This document shows positions 1 through 9,855 of a stretch of 41,543 bases of DNA, piece after piece (position 1 is the stretch's first letter; each line of letters starts with the position of its first letter). Made by a program: the position numbers and the translations under genes. The notes under the pieces are model-generated. The model saw only the letters and a list, made by a program, of their open reading frames with translations, was not told where the DNA came from and ran no database searches. Source of the stretch: Bacillus sp. (in: firmicutes) (lineage in GTDB: Bacteria > Bacillota > Bacilli > Bacillales > Cytobacillaceae); assembly GCA_011524525.1 (NCBI GenBank), contig WTKE01000057.1, positions 24,586 through 66,128 of the forward strand, given 5' to 3'.

Positions 1-208
1 GACGTTTCCTGCTATAACTCTCATCCTAACGTTCTTCATCCCCTTGATGAAAGACCTTTCCTGCTATAACTCTCATTCTAACGTTCTTCATTCCCTTGAT
101 GAAGGACGTGTCCTCCTTAATTCTCCATCCTAACGATCTTCATTCGTTTGATGAGAGGCGTTTCCTGATTAATCTTCCATCCTAACGGTCTTTATTACCC
201 TTAAACAC
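1..208. repeat. Four tandem copies of a 52-bp repeat
   Basis: Four head-to-tail copies occupy 1-52, 53-104, 105-156 and 157-208, with divergence rising to the right. Each copy has a conserved CCTAACG or TCTAACG core, and the first three carry a small inverted repeat of the form TTCAT(C)..(G)ATGAA. The unit is not a multiple of three, so it is not a repeated peptide. No unique spacers separate the copies, so it is not a CRISPR array. The array probably continues left of the window. It lies downstream of the chemoreceptor gene. Function unknown. Confidence 0.85.
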
Positions 209-243
209 AAAAAGTGCCCTCACCAAAATTGGTGAAGGACACT
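207..243 (-). terminator. Intrinsic terminator of the chemoreceptor gene
   Basis: On the minus strand a stem of about 12 bp (AGTGTCCTTCACC with GGTGAGGGCACT, loop AATTTT) is followed by TTTTTGTG. It lies just after the stop codon of the minus-strand chemoreceptor. Confidence 0.85.
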
Positions 244-249
244 CTATCT

Positions 250-1743
250 CTAGTTCTTTGAATTTTGACCTACTATATTCTCCAAAGCGACAATCAAATC
301 ATTCAGTTGATCTAAACTAGCAATAACCTCTTTCATCGAATGTCTTTGGTCTTCCACACCCGCATAAATTTCTTCCGTTGTGGCGGATGCTTCTTCTGTA
401 ATATTGCTAATTGAAGTTACTTCATTTACAATGCTGTCCGAGGCTTCTAAAAGAGACTTTGTTTTAAGCTGGATTTGATCTGCTTGTGAAAATACATTGG
501 TTGTATTTTGACTAATGAGCTGGAGAATATTTTCTGCTTCTTTTGCCGATTGTGAGCTTAATTCAAAAGCACTTTTGCTATGATCAAGTTTTTCTTGAAG
601 CTGAATAATTTTAGAAAAAATGTCCGTTAACATGCTTCCCACTTCTTCGGTTGCTTGACGAGAATGTTCAGCCAATTTCCGAACCTCGTCGGCAACGACC
701 GCAAACCCCTTGCCTTGTTCTCCCGCACGAGCTGCTTCAATACTTGCATTAAGAGCAAGCAAATTGGTTTGTTCCGTAATTCCTTTAATCGACCCAAGCA
801 TTTCTTCGATCTTGCTATTTTGGGCGGCAAGTGATCCCATCAAGCTCACCGTTTCCGTCATGCTTCCTTCCACTTTCCCCATATTAGAAGCAAGCTGAGA
901 TAAATGTGATGCTCCCACTTGAGTGGACTCACCTGTCTTACCAGATAAAGTCTTCATCTCCTCTGATGTTTGAGTAACAAGAGAAATTTCCTTATGAATT
1001 TTTTCAATATTATCCTTAATATCATGAATGGAAACCGCTTGATATTCCACACCTTTAGCCACTTCCCCAAAACCAACCGCAATTTCCTCCGTTGCCTTGC
1101 CCGTATGACTTACCTCGGCTTGAATGGATTGATAAAAAGACAATAACCCTTGAACAGAGCTTTTAATATTCTCAAAGGTTTGCTGAAGTTGTTGCTGCTG
1201 ATGTTTGGATTCATCTAAGTGCACGTTCACATCAGAAACTACTTTTCTACCAATCACAGAGATGATGATTCCAGCCACACCACACATCGCCAATAACACG
1301 TACAAAACAACCAGATCCAGAACAGGCAATTGAATAGCTTGAAAGGCTGGATTTATAAAAAACTGAATCGTAAAAACAAATAACATAAGAGCCGTTGCCA
1401 TAATCATCACTTGACGATCTAAATAAACAATGGAAAAAATCAAATACAGAATAAAAATCGTCCAAGCATTGAAGGTTGGAATAGCTATTAGTAGAAAATG
1501 ACTCGCTATAAACATTAACGAGACTACTAGATACTTCGTCCAACTATAGCTTGCCAGTTTTTTGTTAATCACAAACAGTAAAGAACAAACGATTACCGTT
1601 AACGCAAAGAAACCAAGCATTGGTCCAAGCTCGATTTGCTTAAAAAAGTACATGAGCCCGATGATTGGAATCGCTGATAAATAGAGCGAGATTACTGTAT
1701 ACGTCAGCAACTTCGTCCCTATTTTTTCATAATGTGTAGCCAT
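250..1743 (-). CDS. Methyl-accepting chemotaxis protein, multi-spanning membrane sensor
   Basis: Chemoreceptor of 497 aa that would signal through CheW/CheA to the flagellar motor. The N-terminal part (about residues 12-165) has roughly six hydrophobic segments and no obvious large extracellular loop, so the sensor is probably membrane-embedded rather than a Cache-type domain. A coiled-coil signalling domain follows, with the highly conserved hairpin tip at about residues 324-362 ([20 protein letters not shown], then [18 protein letters not shown]). No HAMP domain was recognised. The ATG start is preceded by AGAGGTG. A sigma-D promoter 41 bp upstream of the gene matches motility-regulon control. 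The ligand cannot be predicted. Confidence 0.93.
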   Translation of the reverse strand: MATHYEKIGTKLLTYTVISLYLSAIPIIGLMYFFKQIELGPMLGFFALTVIVCSLLFVINKKLASYSWTKYLVVSLMFIASHFLLIAIPTFNAWTIFILYLIFSIVYLDRQVMIMATALMLFVFTIQFFINPAFQAIQLPVLDLVVLYVLLAMCGVAGIIISVIGRKVVSDVNVHLDESKHQQQQLQQTFENIKSSVQGLLSFYQSIQAEVSHTGKATEEIAVGFGEVAKGVEYQAVSIHDIKDNIEKIHKEISLVTQTSEEMKTLSGKTGESTQVGASHLSQLASNMGKVEGSMTETVSLMGSLAAQNSKIEEMLGSIKGITEQTNLLALNASIEAARAGEQGKGFAVVADEVRKLAEHSRQATEEVGSMLTDIFSKIIQLQEKLDHSKSAFELSSQSAKEAENILQLISQNTTNVFSQADQIQLKTKSLLEASDSIVNEVTSISNITEEASATTEEIYAGVEDQRHSMKEVIASLDQLNDLIVALENIVGQNSKN

Positions 1744-1783
1744 AGTGCACCTCTTCTATTATTACTTTGTTTTCCTAAATAAA

Positions 1784-1810
1784 ATATCGACAAAATTTGT
1801 GATACCTTTA
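1784..1810 (-). promoter_or_regulatory. Sigma-D (motility) promoter of the chemoreceptor
   Basis: Minus strand: TAAA, 15-nt spacer, GTCGATAT. This matches the Bacillus sigma-D consensus TAAA-N15-GCCGATAT at 11 of 12 positions, with the right spacing and distance from the chemoreceptor start. Confidence 0.75.
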
Positions 1811-1912
1811 GCTGAAAAACACACCGGCTATAAATAATTTTTTTCCCTCTTCTTTTCATTTGTCTGAGTCAATATATTAATAGTAATTAGTTGTTCTAAC
1901 AGGGGGTTCGAT

Positions 1913-2851
1913 ATGAACGAAAAAATTGTCATCATTACAGGGGCAAATTCGGGGATTGGCAAAGCAGCCGCTTTAAAATTTGCGACAGAAGGATATCGAG
2001 TGATTATGGCTTGCCGGAATATGGAGATTAGTGCAGCCGTACAAAAAGAAATCATTCACACGACCAAAAATAACAATGTAGATTTGTTGGAGCTGGATAT
2101 TTCTTCTTTTGATTCTATTCGTACCTTTTGTGCAACTTTTAAAGATACATACCCACGCTTGGACATCCTGATCAATAATGCAGCCTACTTAAACCATGGT
2201 GAAAAAGAGTATAAACTTAGTCCTGAGCATATCGAATTGTCCTTCGCTACGAATACATTCGGTCCTTTTTTACTGACTCGTTTATTAGCTGAACATTTGG
2301 CAAAATCACAGGATCCTAGGGTGCTCAATGCTTGTACAACAAACATCAAAAACTTTTTCAACCCTAATCGAAAAATCGAGTTTGATAATTTGCGAGGAGA
2401 AATGCGCGGCACTCGTTCGTATAGTGTTTATAAAATGTACGGGGATTCGAAAATGGCCCTGCTGATGTTAACCATCAAAATGGCAGAAGAACTTAAAAGC
2501 CAGGGCATCAAAGTCAATGCCCTTCAAATTAATCGTGTAAAACTATCAAAAGAGACGATTCATAAAATGAAGTCTTATTGGAGAGTACTAGCCTGGACAC
2601 AAAATCTCACTAATCCTTTACCATCGGGCATGGCCGATAATTATTTCCACATTTGCACCTCAGAAGAATTCAAGAATGTTACCGGCCAACTGATCAATCA
2701 TAAGAGAGAGATTGTTGAACCATCGACAACCGAAACAGGCTTCACACAAGTAAAGAATATACTTGGTTCAAGCAAATATCCCAGATATGCGACAAATCCT
2801 CAAAATGTGGAACAAATATGGAGGTTGAGCACCATGCTCATCGAAGAATAA
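1913..2851 (+). CDS. Short-chain dehydrogenase/reductase (retinol dehydrogenase-like)
   Basis: NAD(P)-dependent oxidoreductase of 312 aa with a Rossmann fold. It shows the N-terminal nucleotide-binding motif TGANSGIG (residues 10-17), the NNAA motif, and the catalytic Tyr-x-x-x-Lys as YGDSK. At the usual catalytic Ser position of the VSS motif the sequence reads ACTT, so Ser seems replaced by Thr. The C-terminal third is longer than in classical 250-aa SDRs. The ATG is preceded by AGGGGG. It stands alone between its own promoter region and a strong terminator. Substrate unknown. Confidence 0.85.
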   Translation: MNEKIVIITGANSGIGKAAALKFATEGYRVIMACRNMEISAAVQKEIIHTTKNNNVDLLELDISSFDSIRTFCATFKDTYPRLDILINNAAYLNHGEKEYKLSPEHIELSFATNTFGPFLLTRLLAEHLAKSQDPRVLNACTTNIKNFFNPNRKIEFDNLRGEMRGTRSYSVYKMYGDSKMALLMLTIKMAEELKSQGIKVNALQINRVKLSKETIHKMKSYWRVLAWTQNLTNPLPSGMADNYFHICTSEEFKNVTGQLINHKREIVEPSTTETGFTQVKNILGSSKYPRYATNPQNVEQIWRLSTMLIEE

Positions 2852-2856
2852 GAATA

Positions 2857-2894
2857 GGGTTCATGCTTATCTTCTAGCATGAACCCTTCTTTTT
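2857..2894. terminator. Terminator between convergent SDR and OFA genes
   Basis: An 11-bp perfect stem, GGGTTCATGCT with AGCATGAACCC, is followed by TTCTTTTT on the plus strand. It ends the plus-strand dehydrogenase gene. On the minus strand the same hairpin follows the MFS gene with a poorer T tract. Confidence 0.88.
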
Positions 2895-4158
2895 ATCCAG
2901 CCTTTTTTACAGACTCAATTATGGCTTGAGATTTTAATTTTTGAATATCCGCTCGAATTAATAGAGACAGAACGAGTGCTACAACAAATAATCCAGAAAA
3001 GAAAGTTAAGCTCCCTGCATAGCTTCCTGTCGTATCCTTAATCCAAGCAGCGAACAGTGGACCTGCCAAACCAGCAGCAGCCCATGCGGTTAAAATATAC
3101 CCATGAATCGCACCTAACTGCTTCGTTCCAAACAAGTCGCCGATATAAGCTGGAATCGAAGCGAAGCCCCCACCATAACAAGTATAAACAACAATCAGCA
3201 TGCCCATAAACAACCATTGAATCGACACTTGCGGCAAGAAAAAGAAGATTACCATTTGCAGTACGAAAAATGCGGTATACGTGTTTGGTCTACCAATATA
3301 ATCCGATAAGGAGGCCCAGCCAATTCGTCCAAGGCCATTAAAGATTCCAATCGCACCAACTAAAGCTGCTGCTGTCGCCATATCAATTCCGATGCTTTCC
3401 ATCGCTAATGGCTTTGCTACAGCTAAAATAGCAATTCCACAGGTAACGTTAATGAATAACATGAACCACAAATACCAGAAACGCTTGGTCTTTACGGCTT
3501 GGTTTGCAGTTAATTGAGATAAATCTAACGTAGCTTTTGCTTTTCCACTATCAATTTTCTCTTTGAACCCTTCTGGCAACCAGCCTTCTTCCGGTTTCTC
3601 AAGGTATAAAGAAGATAGGACCATAATGATAAAATAAGAGACACCTAGAGTGTAGAACGTATTGGCCACCCCAAAAGATGTAATCAAAGAATTCATAACC
3701 GGACTAGCAATCGCTGCCGCAAAGCCGAATCCCATTATGGCTAAACCTGTTGCTAGACCTCTTCTGTCAGGAAACCATTTTACAAGAGTGGAAACAGGAG
3801 CGATATAGCCAACACCTAAACCAATTCCACCAAGTGCCCCATAAAATAAGTACAATAAGAACTTGGATTCCAGATCAACCGCAAATCCCGCCCCTGTCAT
3901 TCCAATCCCAAAGAAAATGGCGGCTAGTAACCCAGCTTTTTTCGGTCCGTATTTCTCTACAAAATGACCTAAAAAGGCCGCAGATAATCCTAAAAATAAA
4001 ATTGCAATACTAAAGGTTAAAGCCACTTCAGAATCAGACCAACCAAACATTTCTTTTAACGGTGCAGTAAAGTTACTCCACGCATACACGGAGCCAATTG
4101 AAATATGAATCCCCACTGCTGATAATGCGATTAACCACCTGTTCTTCCTCACTAACAT
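2893..4158 (-). CDS. MFS transporter, oxalate/formate antiporter (OFA) family
   Basis: Twelve-helix major facilitator of 421 aa. The N-terminal signature (IGSVYAWSNFTAPLKEMFGW, residues 21-40) is typical of the OFA family, which includes OxlT and YhjX and generally exchanges or takes up small carboxylates such as oxalate, formate or pyruvate. The helix 2-3 loop carries a variant MFS motif (GHFVEKYGPKKAG). The start ATG has an upstream GGAGA. Monocistronic by context: the SDR is convergent and the EamA gene upstream has its own terminator. The exact substrate cannot be read from sequence. Confidence 0.88.
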   Translation of the reverse strand: MLVRKNRWLIALSAVGIHISIGSVYAWSNFTAPLKEMFGWSDSEVALTFSIAILFLGLSAAFLGHFVEKYGPKKAGLLAAIFFGIGMTGAGFAVDLESKFLLYLFYGALGGIGLGVGYIAPVSTLVKWFPDRRGLATGLAIMGFGFAAAIASPVMNSLITSFGVANTFYTLGVSYFIIMVLSSLYLEKPEEGWLPEGFKEKIDSGKAKATLDLSQLTANQAVKTKRFWYLWFMLFINVTCGIAILAVAKPLAMESIGIDMATAAALVGAIGIFNGLGRIGWASLSDYIGRPNTYTAFFVLQMVIFFFLPQVSIQWLFMGMLIVVYTCYGGGFASIPAYIGDLFGTKQLGAIHGYILTAWAAAGLAGPLFAAWIKDTTGSYAGSLTFFSGLFVVALVLSLLIRADIQKLKSQAIIESVKKAG

Positions 4159-4463
4159 CTCTCCTTTTTAAATTCTAAAACGATATGAATGGATCATAAC
4201 GGATTTTGCTTATCTTAGGATTGAATCAAAAAAATACGAACATTATTATATTAAACATTAAAAATATTCGTCTTTAAAAAGAATAAACCTACTTTACCAT
4301 GCGAAAGTGAGGAAGACAATAGTAAATATGATATATAATGTGGGAATGTTTTATTTTAGAAAAACAAAAAAGCTGTAGGTCAATGGGTAACTACAGCTTC
4401 TGTTATTTATGAAAGTATGAGTTCTTTAACTTGAAATCTTTACAGTTATTTCGCGAATCTTCC
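4159..4463. other. Gene-free stretch between OFA and EamA transporter genes
   Basis: AT-rich 305-bp intergenic region. It contains the EamA gene terminator (4360-4399) and presumably the promoter of the OFA transporter. No ORF, repeat or RNA element is recognised in it. Confidence 0.6.
4360..4399 (-). terminator. Terminator of the EamA transporter gene
   Basis: Minus strand: AAGCTGTAG, 12-nt loop, CTACAGCTT, followed by TTTTGTTTTTC. Perfect 9-bp stem about 65 nt past the EamA stop. Confidence 0.85.
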
Positions 4464-5324
4464 CTATAAAATTAATAACGCAGTCCCAATCGTAATCAAT
4501 ACCGCCCCTACAATCATATTTTTCGAAGGCTTCTCCTTCAAAATAATAAAACTAAGCACCATCGTAATAACGACACTGAACTTATCAATCGGCGTAACCA
4601 CACTCACTTTCCCGAAGGCAAGAGCTGCAAAGTAACAAAGCCAAGACAGCCCCGTAGCGGCACCAGATAAAATCAAAAATATGTAAGATCGTTTCGAAAT
4701 GGTTTTTAACTCCTTTCCTGTCTTTTGAAAAAAGACAATGCCCCATGCAAACAGGATGATCACTACGGTTCGGATAAAGGTGGCTACATTTGAGTCCACG
4801 TCTTCGATTCCGATCTTTGCCAAAATATTTGTTAAAGAAGCAAAGACAGCAGAGAGGACCGCCAACCAAATATACGACTGACCAACTCGAACTTTTTTAT
4901 TTTCTTTATTTCTTCCAATTAGCACGAATGTCCCCACAGAGATAATGACTCCTCCCGCTACAACAAGGGGAGTCGCTGGCTCTTGAAGGACTATAAACGA
5001 AAGAATGATCGTCAAAACAACACTTGCTTTATCAATCGGAACGACCTTTGATACATCACCGATTTGAATCGCTTTGAAAAAGCAAAGCCAGGATAGTCCT
5101 GTTGTTAGCCCGGACAGAACAAGGTAAAACAGTGCTTCCCCCGAAACCTCGAACAAGACATCTGTTTGTTGGGTGATGACAACCATGAGAAAGGCCATAA
5201 TCAATACCACCACAGTTCGTATGGCTGTGGCGAGGTTGGAATTCACATTTTCAATTCCAATTTTAGCTAAGATAGCGGTTAGTGCTGCGAATAAAGCAGC
5301 GAGTAAAGCTAAAATTATACTCAT
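4464..5324 (-). CDS. EamA/DMT-family permease
   Basis: Drug/metabolite transporter superfamily protein of 286 aa with ten predicted membrane helices in two homologous EamA halves. The internal duplication is obvious: ILAKIGIENVNSNLATAIRT near residue 20 is repeated as ILAKIGIEDVDSNVATFIRT near residue 164, and GLSWLCFFKA is repeated as GLSWLCYFAA. Members export or import amino acids, nucleosides or other metabolites; the substrate here is unknown. It is divergent from the amino-acid permease at 5577 with a 252-bp shared upstream region. Confidence 0.88.
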   Translation of the reverse strand: MSIILALLAALFAALTAILAKIGIENVNSNLATAIRTVVVLIMAFLMVVITQQTDVLFEVSGEALFYLVLSGLTTGLSWLCFFKAIQIGDVSKVVPIDKASVVLTIILSFIVLQEPATPLVVAGGVIISVGTFVLIGRNKENKKVRVGQSYIWLAVLSAVFASLTNILAKIGIEDVDSNVATFIRTVVIILFAWGIVFFQKTGKELKTISKRSYIFLILSGAATGLSWLCYFAALAFGKVSVVTPIDKFSVVITMVLSFIILKEKPSKNMIVGAVLITIGTALLIL

Positions 5325-5576
5325 TGTATCAGCTCTTTTTCTTTTTATATACTTACTATCTTCGTTGGATAATGAATTTCTTCTTTATCTTATTTTCGCC
5401 AATTTCTAAACATTCGTCCAGTTTGTACCAACTTAAAATAGAACATCTTTATCGTCCCAACTTGATTTCTTCCCATTTCTTAGTTTTTGTTCCATCACAG
5501 AATCATATCCAAAAATAACATTGTTTGAAGCGAGTGATTATGTAACAAAATAAGAACGCTCTAAAGGAGGATTTCC

Positions 5577-6945
5577 ATGAAAAAAGTAAGTTGTGGATCA
5601 GGTCAAGCAAAAGGAAATGCACCAAAAGGGGATTTAAAATGGTGGCAGCTGAGCCTCATTGGTATAGGCTGTACAATCGGCACTGGCTATTTTCTCGGTT
5701 CAGGAATTGGAGTAAAAATTACCGGACCTGCGATCGTGATTTCCTTTTTTTTTAGCGGCGATTGGAACGTATGTCGTGTACCACTTTTTAGCGATGATGA
5801 CGACGGAAGATCCACAAGAAGAATCGTTCTGTTATTATGCTGGAAAAGCTTTTGGACGCTGGGGTGGATTTAGCTGTGGATGGAATTACTGGATTTCGAA
5901 AATATTAATTATCGGAAGTCAGTTAACGGCACTAGCCATTCTTTCTCGATTTTGGTTCCCTAATGTTCCACTTTGGGTATTTGCAGCAGGCTATGCCGTC
6001 CTTTCTATTATTGTTGTTTTTTTAGGAACAAAAGGGTTCGATAAGGTAGAAAATGTGTTAGCTGTTACAAAAACGGCAGCTATTCTTATGTTTATTGTTC
6101 TTGCCATTGCTGCTTTAGTTGGTTGGGTTCACGGAGGTGATACCCATCAGCCAGGAATGCCTAATTCCCTTCATGACCTATTCCCTAAAGGTGGTCTAGC
6201 ATTTTGGTCTTCACTTCTTTATGCATTTTATGCATTCGGCGGAATTGAAGCGATTGGATTATTATCCATGCTGCTTGAGAATAAAGAAGATGCTCCAAAA
6301 GCAGGACAGATCATGCTAATCGTATTGACCATCATCTATGCGATATCGATGGGACTTGTTGTCACTATGGTTTCTTATCAGGCGATTGATGAAAAAGAAA
6401 GCCCCTTTGTTACTGCATTGTCTCATTATAAGCTGCCATTTTTCCCGCATGTGTTTAATGCAGCCATTATAACAGCCGGGTTTTCAACGATGACGGCTTC
6501 GTTGTTTACGGTAACAAACCTGTTAAAAACATTAGCCAAAGATAAAGATGCTCCAGCTATTTTTGAGAAAGAAAAGAAGCTTTTCTTCGGAAAAGAAGTT
6601 CCACTTCCTTCCTTAGGACTTGCGACAATAGGATTATCAGCATCTGTTGTAGCCGCTCTGCTTTTACCAGGTAAAATCTATGCGTATATCACAACGGCAG
6701 CTGGTATTTTGCAAATGTATAACTGGGCATTTATCATCCTCTCTGCTTTAAAAATTTTAAAGCTCAAGGTTTGGGATAAAACCCTATGTATCATTGGTTT
6801 ACTTTTGCTTGCTGCTGCGGTGACAGGGACAATCTTTGAAAAAAGTATCCGACTTGGGTTCTTTATTAGTTTGATCTTTGTCGCGTTAATTGCGCTTGTC
6901 ACCATTATTATGACTCGAGTATGGAAAAAGGCAAAACCAGCGTAA
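5577..6945 (+). pseudogene. Amino-acid permease (APC family) interrupted by a +1 frameshift
   Basis: A good ribosome binding site (AAAGGAGG) precedes the ATG. The first frame encodes about 58 residues of an amino-acid permease N-terminus (WWQLSLIGIGCTIGTGYFLG). It then shifts at a run of nine T at 5745-5753. Reading eight T instead restores one frame through FFLAAIGTYVVYHFLAMM to the stop at 6945, giving about 456 aa with twelve membrane helices, the normal length. The rest is intact and well conserved, so this is either a recent inactivation, phase-variable slippage or a sequencing error. The downstream frame has no good ribosome binding site before its internal ATG at 5776. Confidence 0.85.
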
Positions 6946-6980
6946 AAAAAGTCCCAATAAGGGCAAACTTATTGGGACTT
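6944..6980 (-). terminator. Terminator of asnA (shared with the permease)
   Basis: Perfect 12-bp stem AAGTCCCAATAA with TTATTGGGACTT. On the minus strand it is followed by TTTTTTTAC, so it terminates asnA. It also lies directly after the convergent permease but lacks a T tract on the plus strand. Confidence 0.85.
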
Positions 6981-6986
6981 CATCAG

Positions 6987-7991
6987 CTAAAGTAGTTGGA
7001 TATTCGCATCTCTACATGCTTGAAGAATCTCCTCATTCCAAATCGACACTTGAACCTCGCCAATATGTGCTTTTTGAAGGAAAAACATACACAATCTTGA
7101 TTGGCCAATTCCTCCCCCCATGGTGTAAGGAACTTCTTTATTTAAAATAGCTTGGTGAAATTCTAACTGTGCACGATCTTCAGCACCCGCTAGTTTTAAC
7201 TGTTTTTGCAGGGTTTCTTCTACTCGTATCCCCATGGAAGACACTTCAAAAGCCATTTTAAGGGTAGGATTCCAAAGGACTATATCTCCATTTAACGTCC
7301 AATCGTCATAATCAGGTGAACGACCGTCATGCTTGTTACCTGACTTTAATGCACCACCAATTTGTGAAATAAAGACGGCACCATATTCCTTGGCAACCTT
7401 ATCCTCTCTTTGCTTCGGTGTTAGGTCTGGGTATTGATCTTCTAATTCCTGCGTGGTGATGAAATGAATGTTCAACGGAAGTGACGGTTTTAGTTCTGGG
7501 AAAAAGTCATTTAGGTAGATCTCTGTGGATCTTAGCACATTGTAAATTTTTCGTACCTCAGCCTGTAAAGTTTGGACGTTTCGTTGTTCTTTTGTAATGA
7601 TCTTTTCCCAGTCCCATTGGTCCACATACAGAGAATGAAGATTACTTAGTATTTCGTCACGACGAATGGCATTCATATCTGTGTACAACCCCTTGCCTAA
7701 ACCAATTCCATACTTCGCTAACGCCAATCTTTTCCACTTGGCTAATGATTGTACCACTTGGATTTGTGTATCCTTTATATCCAGTGCGTCAAACGAAACC
7801 ATTCGTTCCACACCATTCAAATTATCATTAATTCCGTTCCCTTCTTTTACAAGGATTGGTGCGGATACGCGAATCAGATTCAACTCTTCAGCCAAATTAC
7901 TTTCAAAATAATCCTTCACCTTTTTTATCGCTTGTTCAGTTTGAAGTAAATCGAGCTTTGATTTGTAACCTGCAGGAATTTTCCTTGTCAC
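6987..7991 (-). CDS. asnA: Aspartate--ammonia ligase (asparagine synthetase A)
   Basis: Converts L-aspartate and ammonia to L-asparagine with ATP, as a soluble enzyme with a class II aminoacyl-tRNA-synthetase-like fold. The 334-aa product matches the family length. Typical AsnA segments are visible: VKEGNGINDNLNGVERMVSF (residues 48-67), SLAKWKRLALAKYGI, YTDMNAIRRDE, SLYVDQWDWEKII, and the C-terminal GGGIGQSRLCMF motif. The start is GTG preceded by GAGG. Monocistronic; no T-box leader was recognised upstream. Confidence 0.96.
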   Translation of the reverse strand: MTRKIPAGYKSKLDLLQTEQAIKKVKDYFESNLAEELNLIRVSAPILVKEGNGINDNLNGVERMVSFDALDIKDTQIQVVQSLAKWKRLALAKYGIGLGKGLYTDMNAIRRDEILSNLHSLYVDQWDWEKIITKEQRNVQTLQAEVRKIYNVLRSTEIYLNDFFPELKPSLPLNIHFITTQELEDQYPDLTPKQREDKVAKEYGAVFISQIGGALKSGNKHDGRSPDYDDWTLNGDIVLWNPTLKMAFEVSSMGIRVEETLQKQLKLAGAEDRAQLEFHQAILNKEVPYTMGGGIGQSRLCMFFLQKAHIGEVQVSIWNEEILQACRDANIQLL

Positions 7992-8183
7992 TTCACATCA
8001 TCCTCATTCTCTTTAATTTATTAATCCAACATCTTCTCTCTTTAACTTTAAATGGATAAAGGACTTCCGCTTCACGTACAGTGTATGAATGTGATATTGG
8101 GTGGTGAATGTCCGATTTCATGTTCTTTTTTGGTTTCTGGAAAACTTTGCATATGCCACCTAAAAATGGACATTCTATGACAG

Positions 8184-8198
8184 TAATAATTATTAGGA
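8184..8198. promoter_or_regulatory. Possible PerR box overlapping the catalase ribosome binding site
   Basis: TAATAATTATTAGGA matches the Bacillus PerR box TTATAATNATTATAA at about 12 of 15 positions. It ends inside the TAGGAGG ribosome binding site. Peroxide control of a catalase by PerR is well known, but the match is imperfect on one side and AT-rich DNA gives chance hits. Confidence 0.35.
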
Positions 8199-8208
8199 GG
8201 TTATCTTT

Positions 8209-9855
8209 TTGGCAGAGAACAAAGATAAAAATGTTTCAAACGGACAAGATGAGAATCGTGAGACGTTAACTACACGTCAGGGCCATCCTGTACCAGATAA
8301 TCAAAATATACGTACAATTGGAAACCGTGGACCGGCTACACTTGAGAATTATCACTTTATTGAAAAAATATCGCACTTTGATCGTGAAGAGATACCAGAG
8401 CGTGTAGTACACGCACGTGGTACTGGAGCTTTTGGATATTTTGAAACGTATGGGAAAGTGGGAGACGAACCTGTAGAAAAGTATACTCGTGCAAAAGTAT
8501 TTTCTGGGGCTGGGAAGAAAACTCCATTAATGGTTCGTTTCTCTACAGTGGCAGGAGCGAAGGATTCACCCGAAACCGCACGTGACCCGCGTGGCTTTGC
8601 TGTAAAAATGTATACAGAAGATGGAAACTGGGATCTTGTTGGAAACAACCTGAAAATTTTCTTTATTCGTGATGCGATGAAGTTCCCTGATATGATTCAC
8701 GCTTTTAAAGCGGATCCTGCTTCCAACGTTCCGAATCCACAGCGGATGTTTGATTTCGTTTCCCGTACACCAGAGGCGACACATATGATTACCTTCCTTT
8801 TCTCTCCATGGGGAATTCCTGCTACATACCGTCATATGCAAGGTTCTGGTGTGAACACGTATAAATGGGTGAATGCCGAGGGTGAGGCGGTGTTGGTAAA
8901 ATATCACTGGGAGCCGAAGCAAGGAATCCGAAATTTAACACAAGACGAGGCCAACGAGATTCAAGCAAAGAACGTTGGTCATGCTACACAAGATTTATAT
9001 GAAGCAATTGAACGTGGAGAATATCCAGAATGGGAGCTATTTGTTCAAATCATGGAAGATGATTACCATCCTGAACTCGATTTCGACCCTCTCGATGATA
9101 CCAAACTTTGGCCAGAAGATAAGTTCCCTTGGTTACCAGTAGGTCGTATGGTCCTAGATCGAAATCCAGTTGATTTTCATGCGGAGATCGAGCAAGCTGC
9201 CTTTGGTACTGGCGTTCTTGTTGATGGAATGGACTTTTCAGATGATAAAATGTTGCAAGGGCGTACCTTCTCCTACTCCGATACGCAACGCTATCGTGTT
9301 GGTGCTAACTATTTAAAATTACCTGTTAATGCACCCAAAGCACCTGTCCACACTAATCAGCAACGTGGGCAGATGGATGTACGCGACCCAAAAGAGTCAG
9401 GGGATAATCCTCATATTAACTATGAGCCATCGATGCTCGGCGGTTTTAAGGAAGCAAGTAGGGAAGGTCGTGCACCACACCACCCGACGTACAATGCAGC
9501 AGCAATGAGTGCGCCAATTGATCGACCTAACAACTACGGGCAGGCTGGTCACACCTACCGAAGCTTGGAAGATTGGGAGCGCGATGAATTAATTAAAAAC
9601 CTATCTGACGCACTTGCCGTATGCGATCCAAAAATTCAAGATGCTATGATTGAACACTTCACACAAGCCGATGAAGAGTATGGTCGCCGGGTGAAGGAAG
9701 GTCTTCAAATGAAAATGAAAGAAATGGAAGCTATGGAAGCAGGTACAGTACCAGGTCGTGAAGCAGGTCAATCAAAATATGGTCAAGGTACATTAGCTGC
9801 AAATGAAGCAACAGAAGAAGCGGTAAAGAAAAGTCACGAAGCGGATCCATATTAA
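8209..9855 (+). CDS. Monofunctional haem catalase
   Basis: Decomposes hydrogen peroxide to water and oxygen. The 548-aa protein is longer than the 480-aa KatA type and close in size to the Bacillus spore catalase KatX. The distal active-site His is H68 in VVHARGTG, the distal Asn lies in VGNN (N146/N147), and the proximal haem-ligand Tyr is Y356 in RTFSYSDTQ. The C-terminal extension is charged and carries no flavodoxin-like domain, unlike the large KatE catalases. The start codon is TTG, supported by TAGGAGG 8 nt upstream. A plausible PerR box overlaps that site. Followed by a strong terminator. Confidence 0.95.
   Translation: MAENKDKNVSNGQDENRETLTTRQGHPVPDNQNIRTIGNRGPATLENYHFIEKISHFDREEIPERVVHARGTGAFGYFETYGKVGDEPVEKYTRAKVFSGAGKKTPLMVRFSTVAGAKDSPETARDPRGFAVKMYTEDGNWDLVGNNLKIFFIRDAMKFPDMIHAFKADPASNVPNPQRMFDFVSRTPEATHMITFLFSPWGIPATYRHMQGSGVNTYKWVNAEGEAVLVKYHWEPKQGIRNLTQDEANEIQAKNVGHATQDLYEAIERGEYPEWELFVQIMEDDYHPELDFDPLDDTKLWPEDKFPWLPVGRMVLDRNPVDFHAEIEQAAFGTGVLVDGMDFSDDKMLQGRTFSYSDTQRYRVGANYLKLPVNAPKAPVHTNQQRGQMDVRDPKESGDNPHINYEPSMLGGFKEASREGRAPHHPTYNAAAMSAPIDRPNNYGQAGHTYRSLEDWERDELIKNLSDALAVCDPKIQDAMIEHFTQADEEYGRRVKEGLQMKMKEMEAMEAGTVPGREAGQSKYGQGTLAANEATEEAVKKSHEADPY

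Noticed and set aside
1-208. Possible CRISPR array at the left edge
   Set aside because: The repeat units are contiguous with no unique spacers and the copies diverge from each other, so this is an ordinary tandem repeat.
5745-5776. Programmed ribosomal frameshift in the amino-acid permease
   Set aside because: No stimulatory structure or classical slippery heptamer with a functional reason was seen; a T-run length change is the simpler explanation.
7992-8208. T-box or other riboswitch ahead of asnA
   Set aside because: No T-box sequence (TGGNACCGCG type) or specifier-stem features were found in the minus-strand leader.
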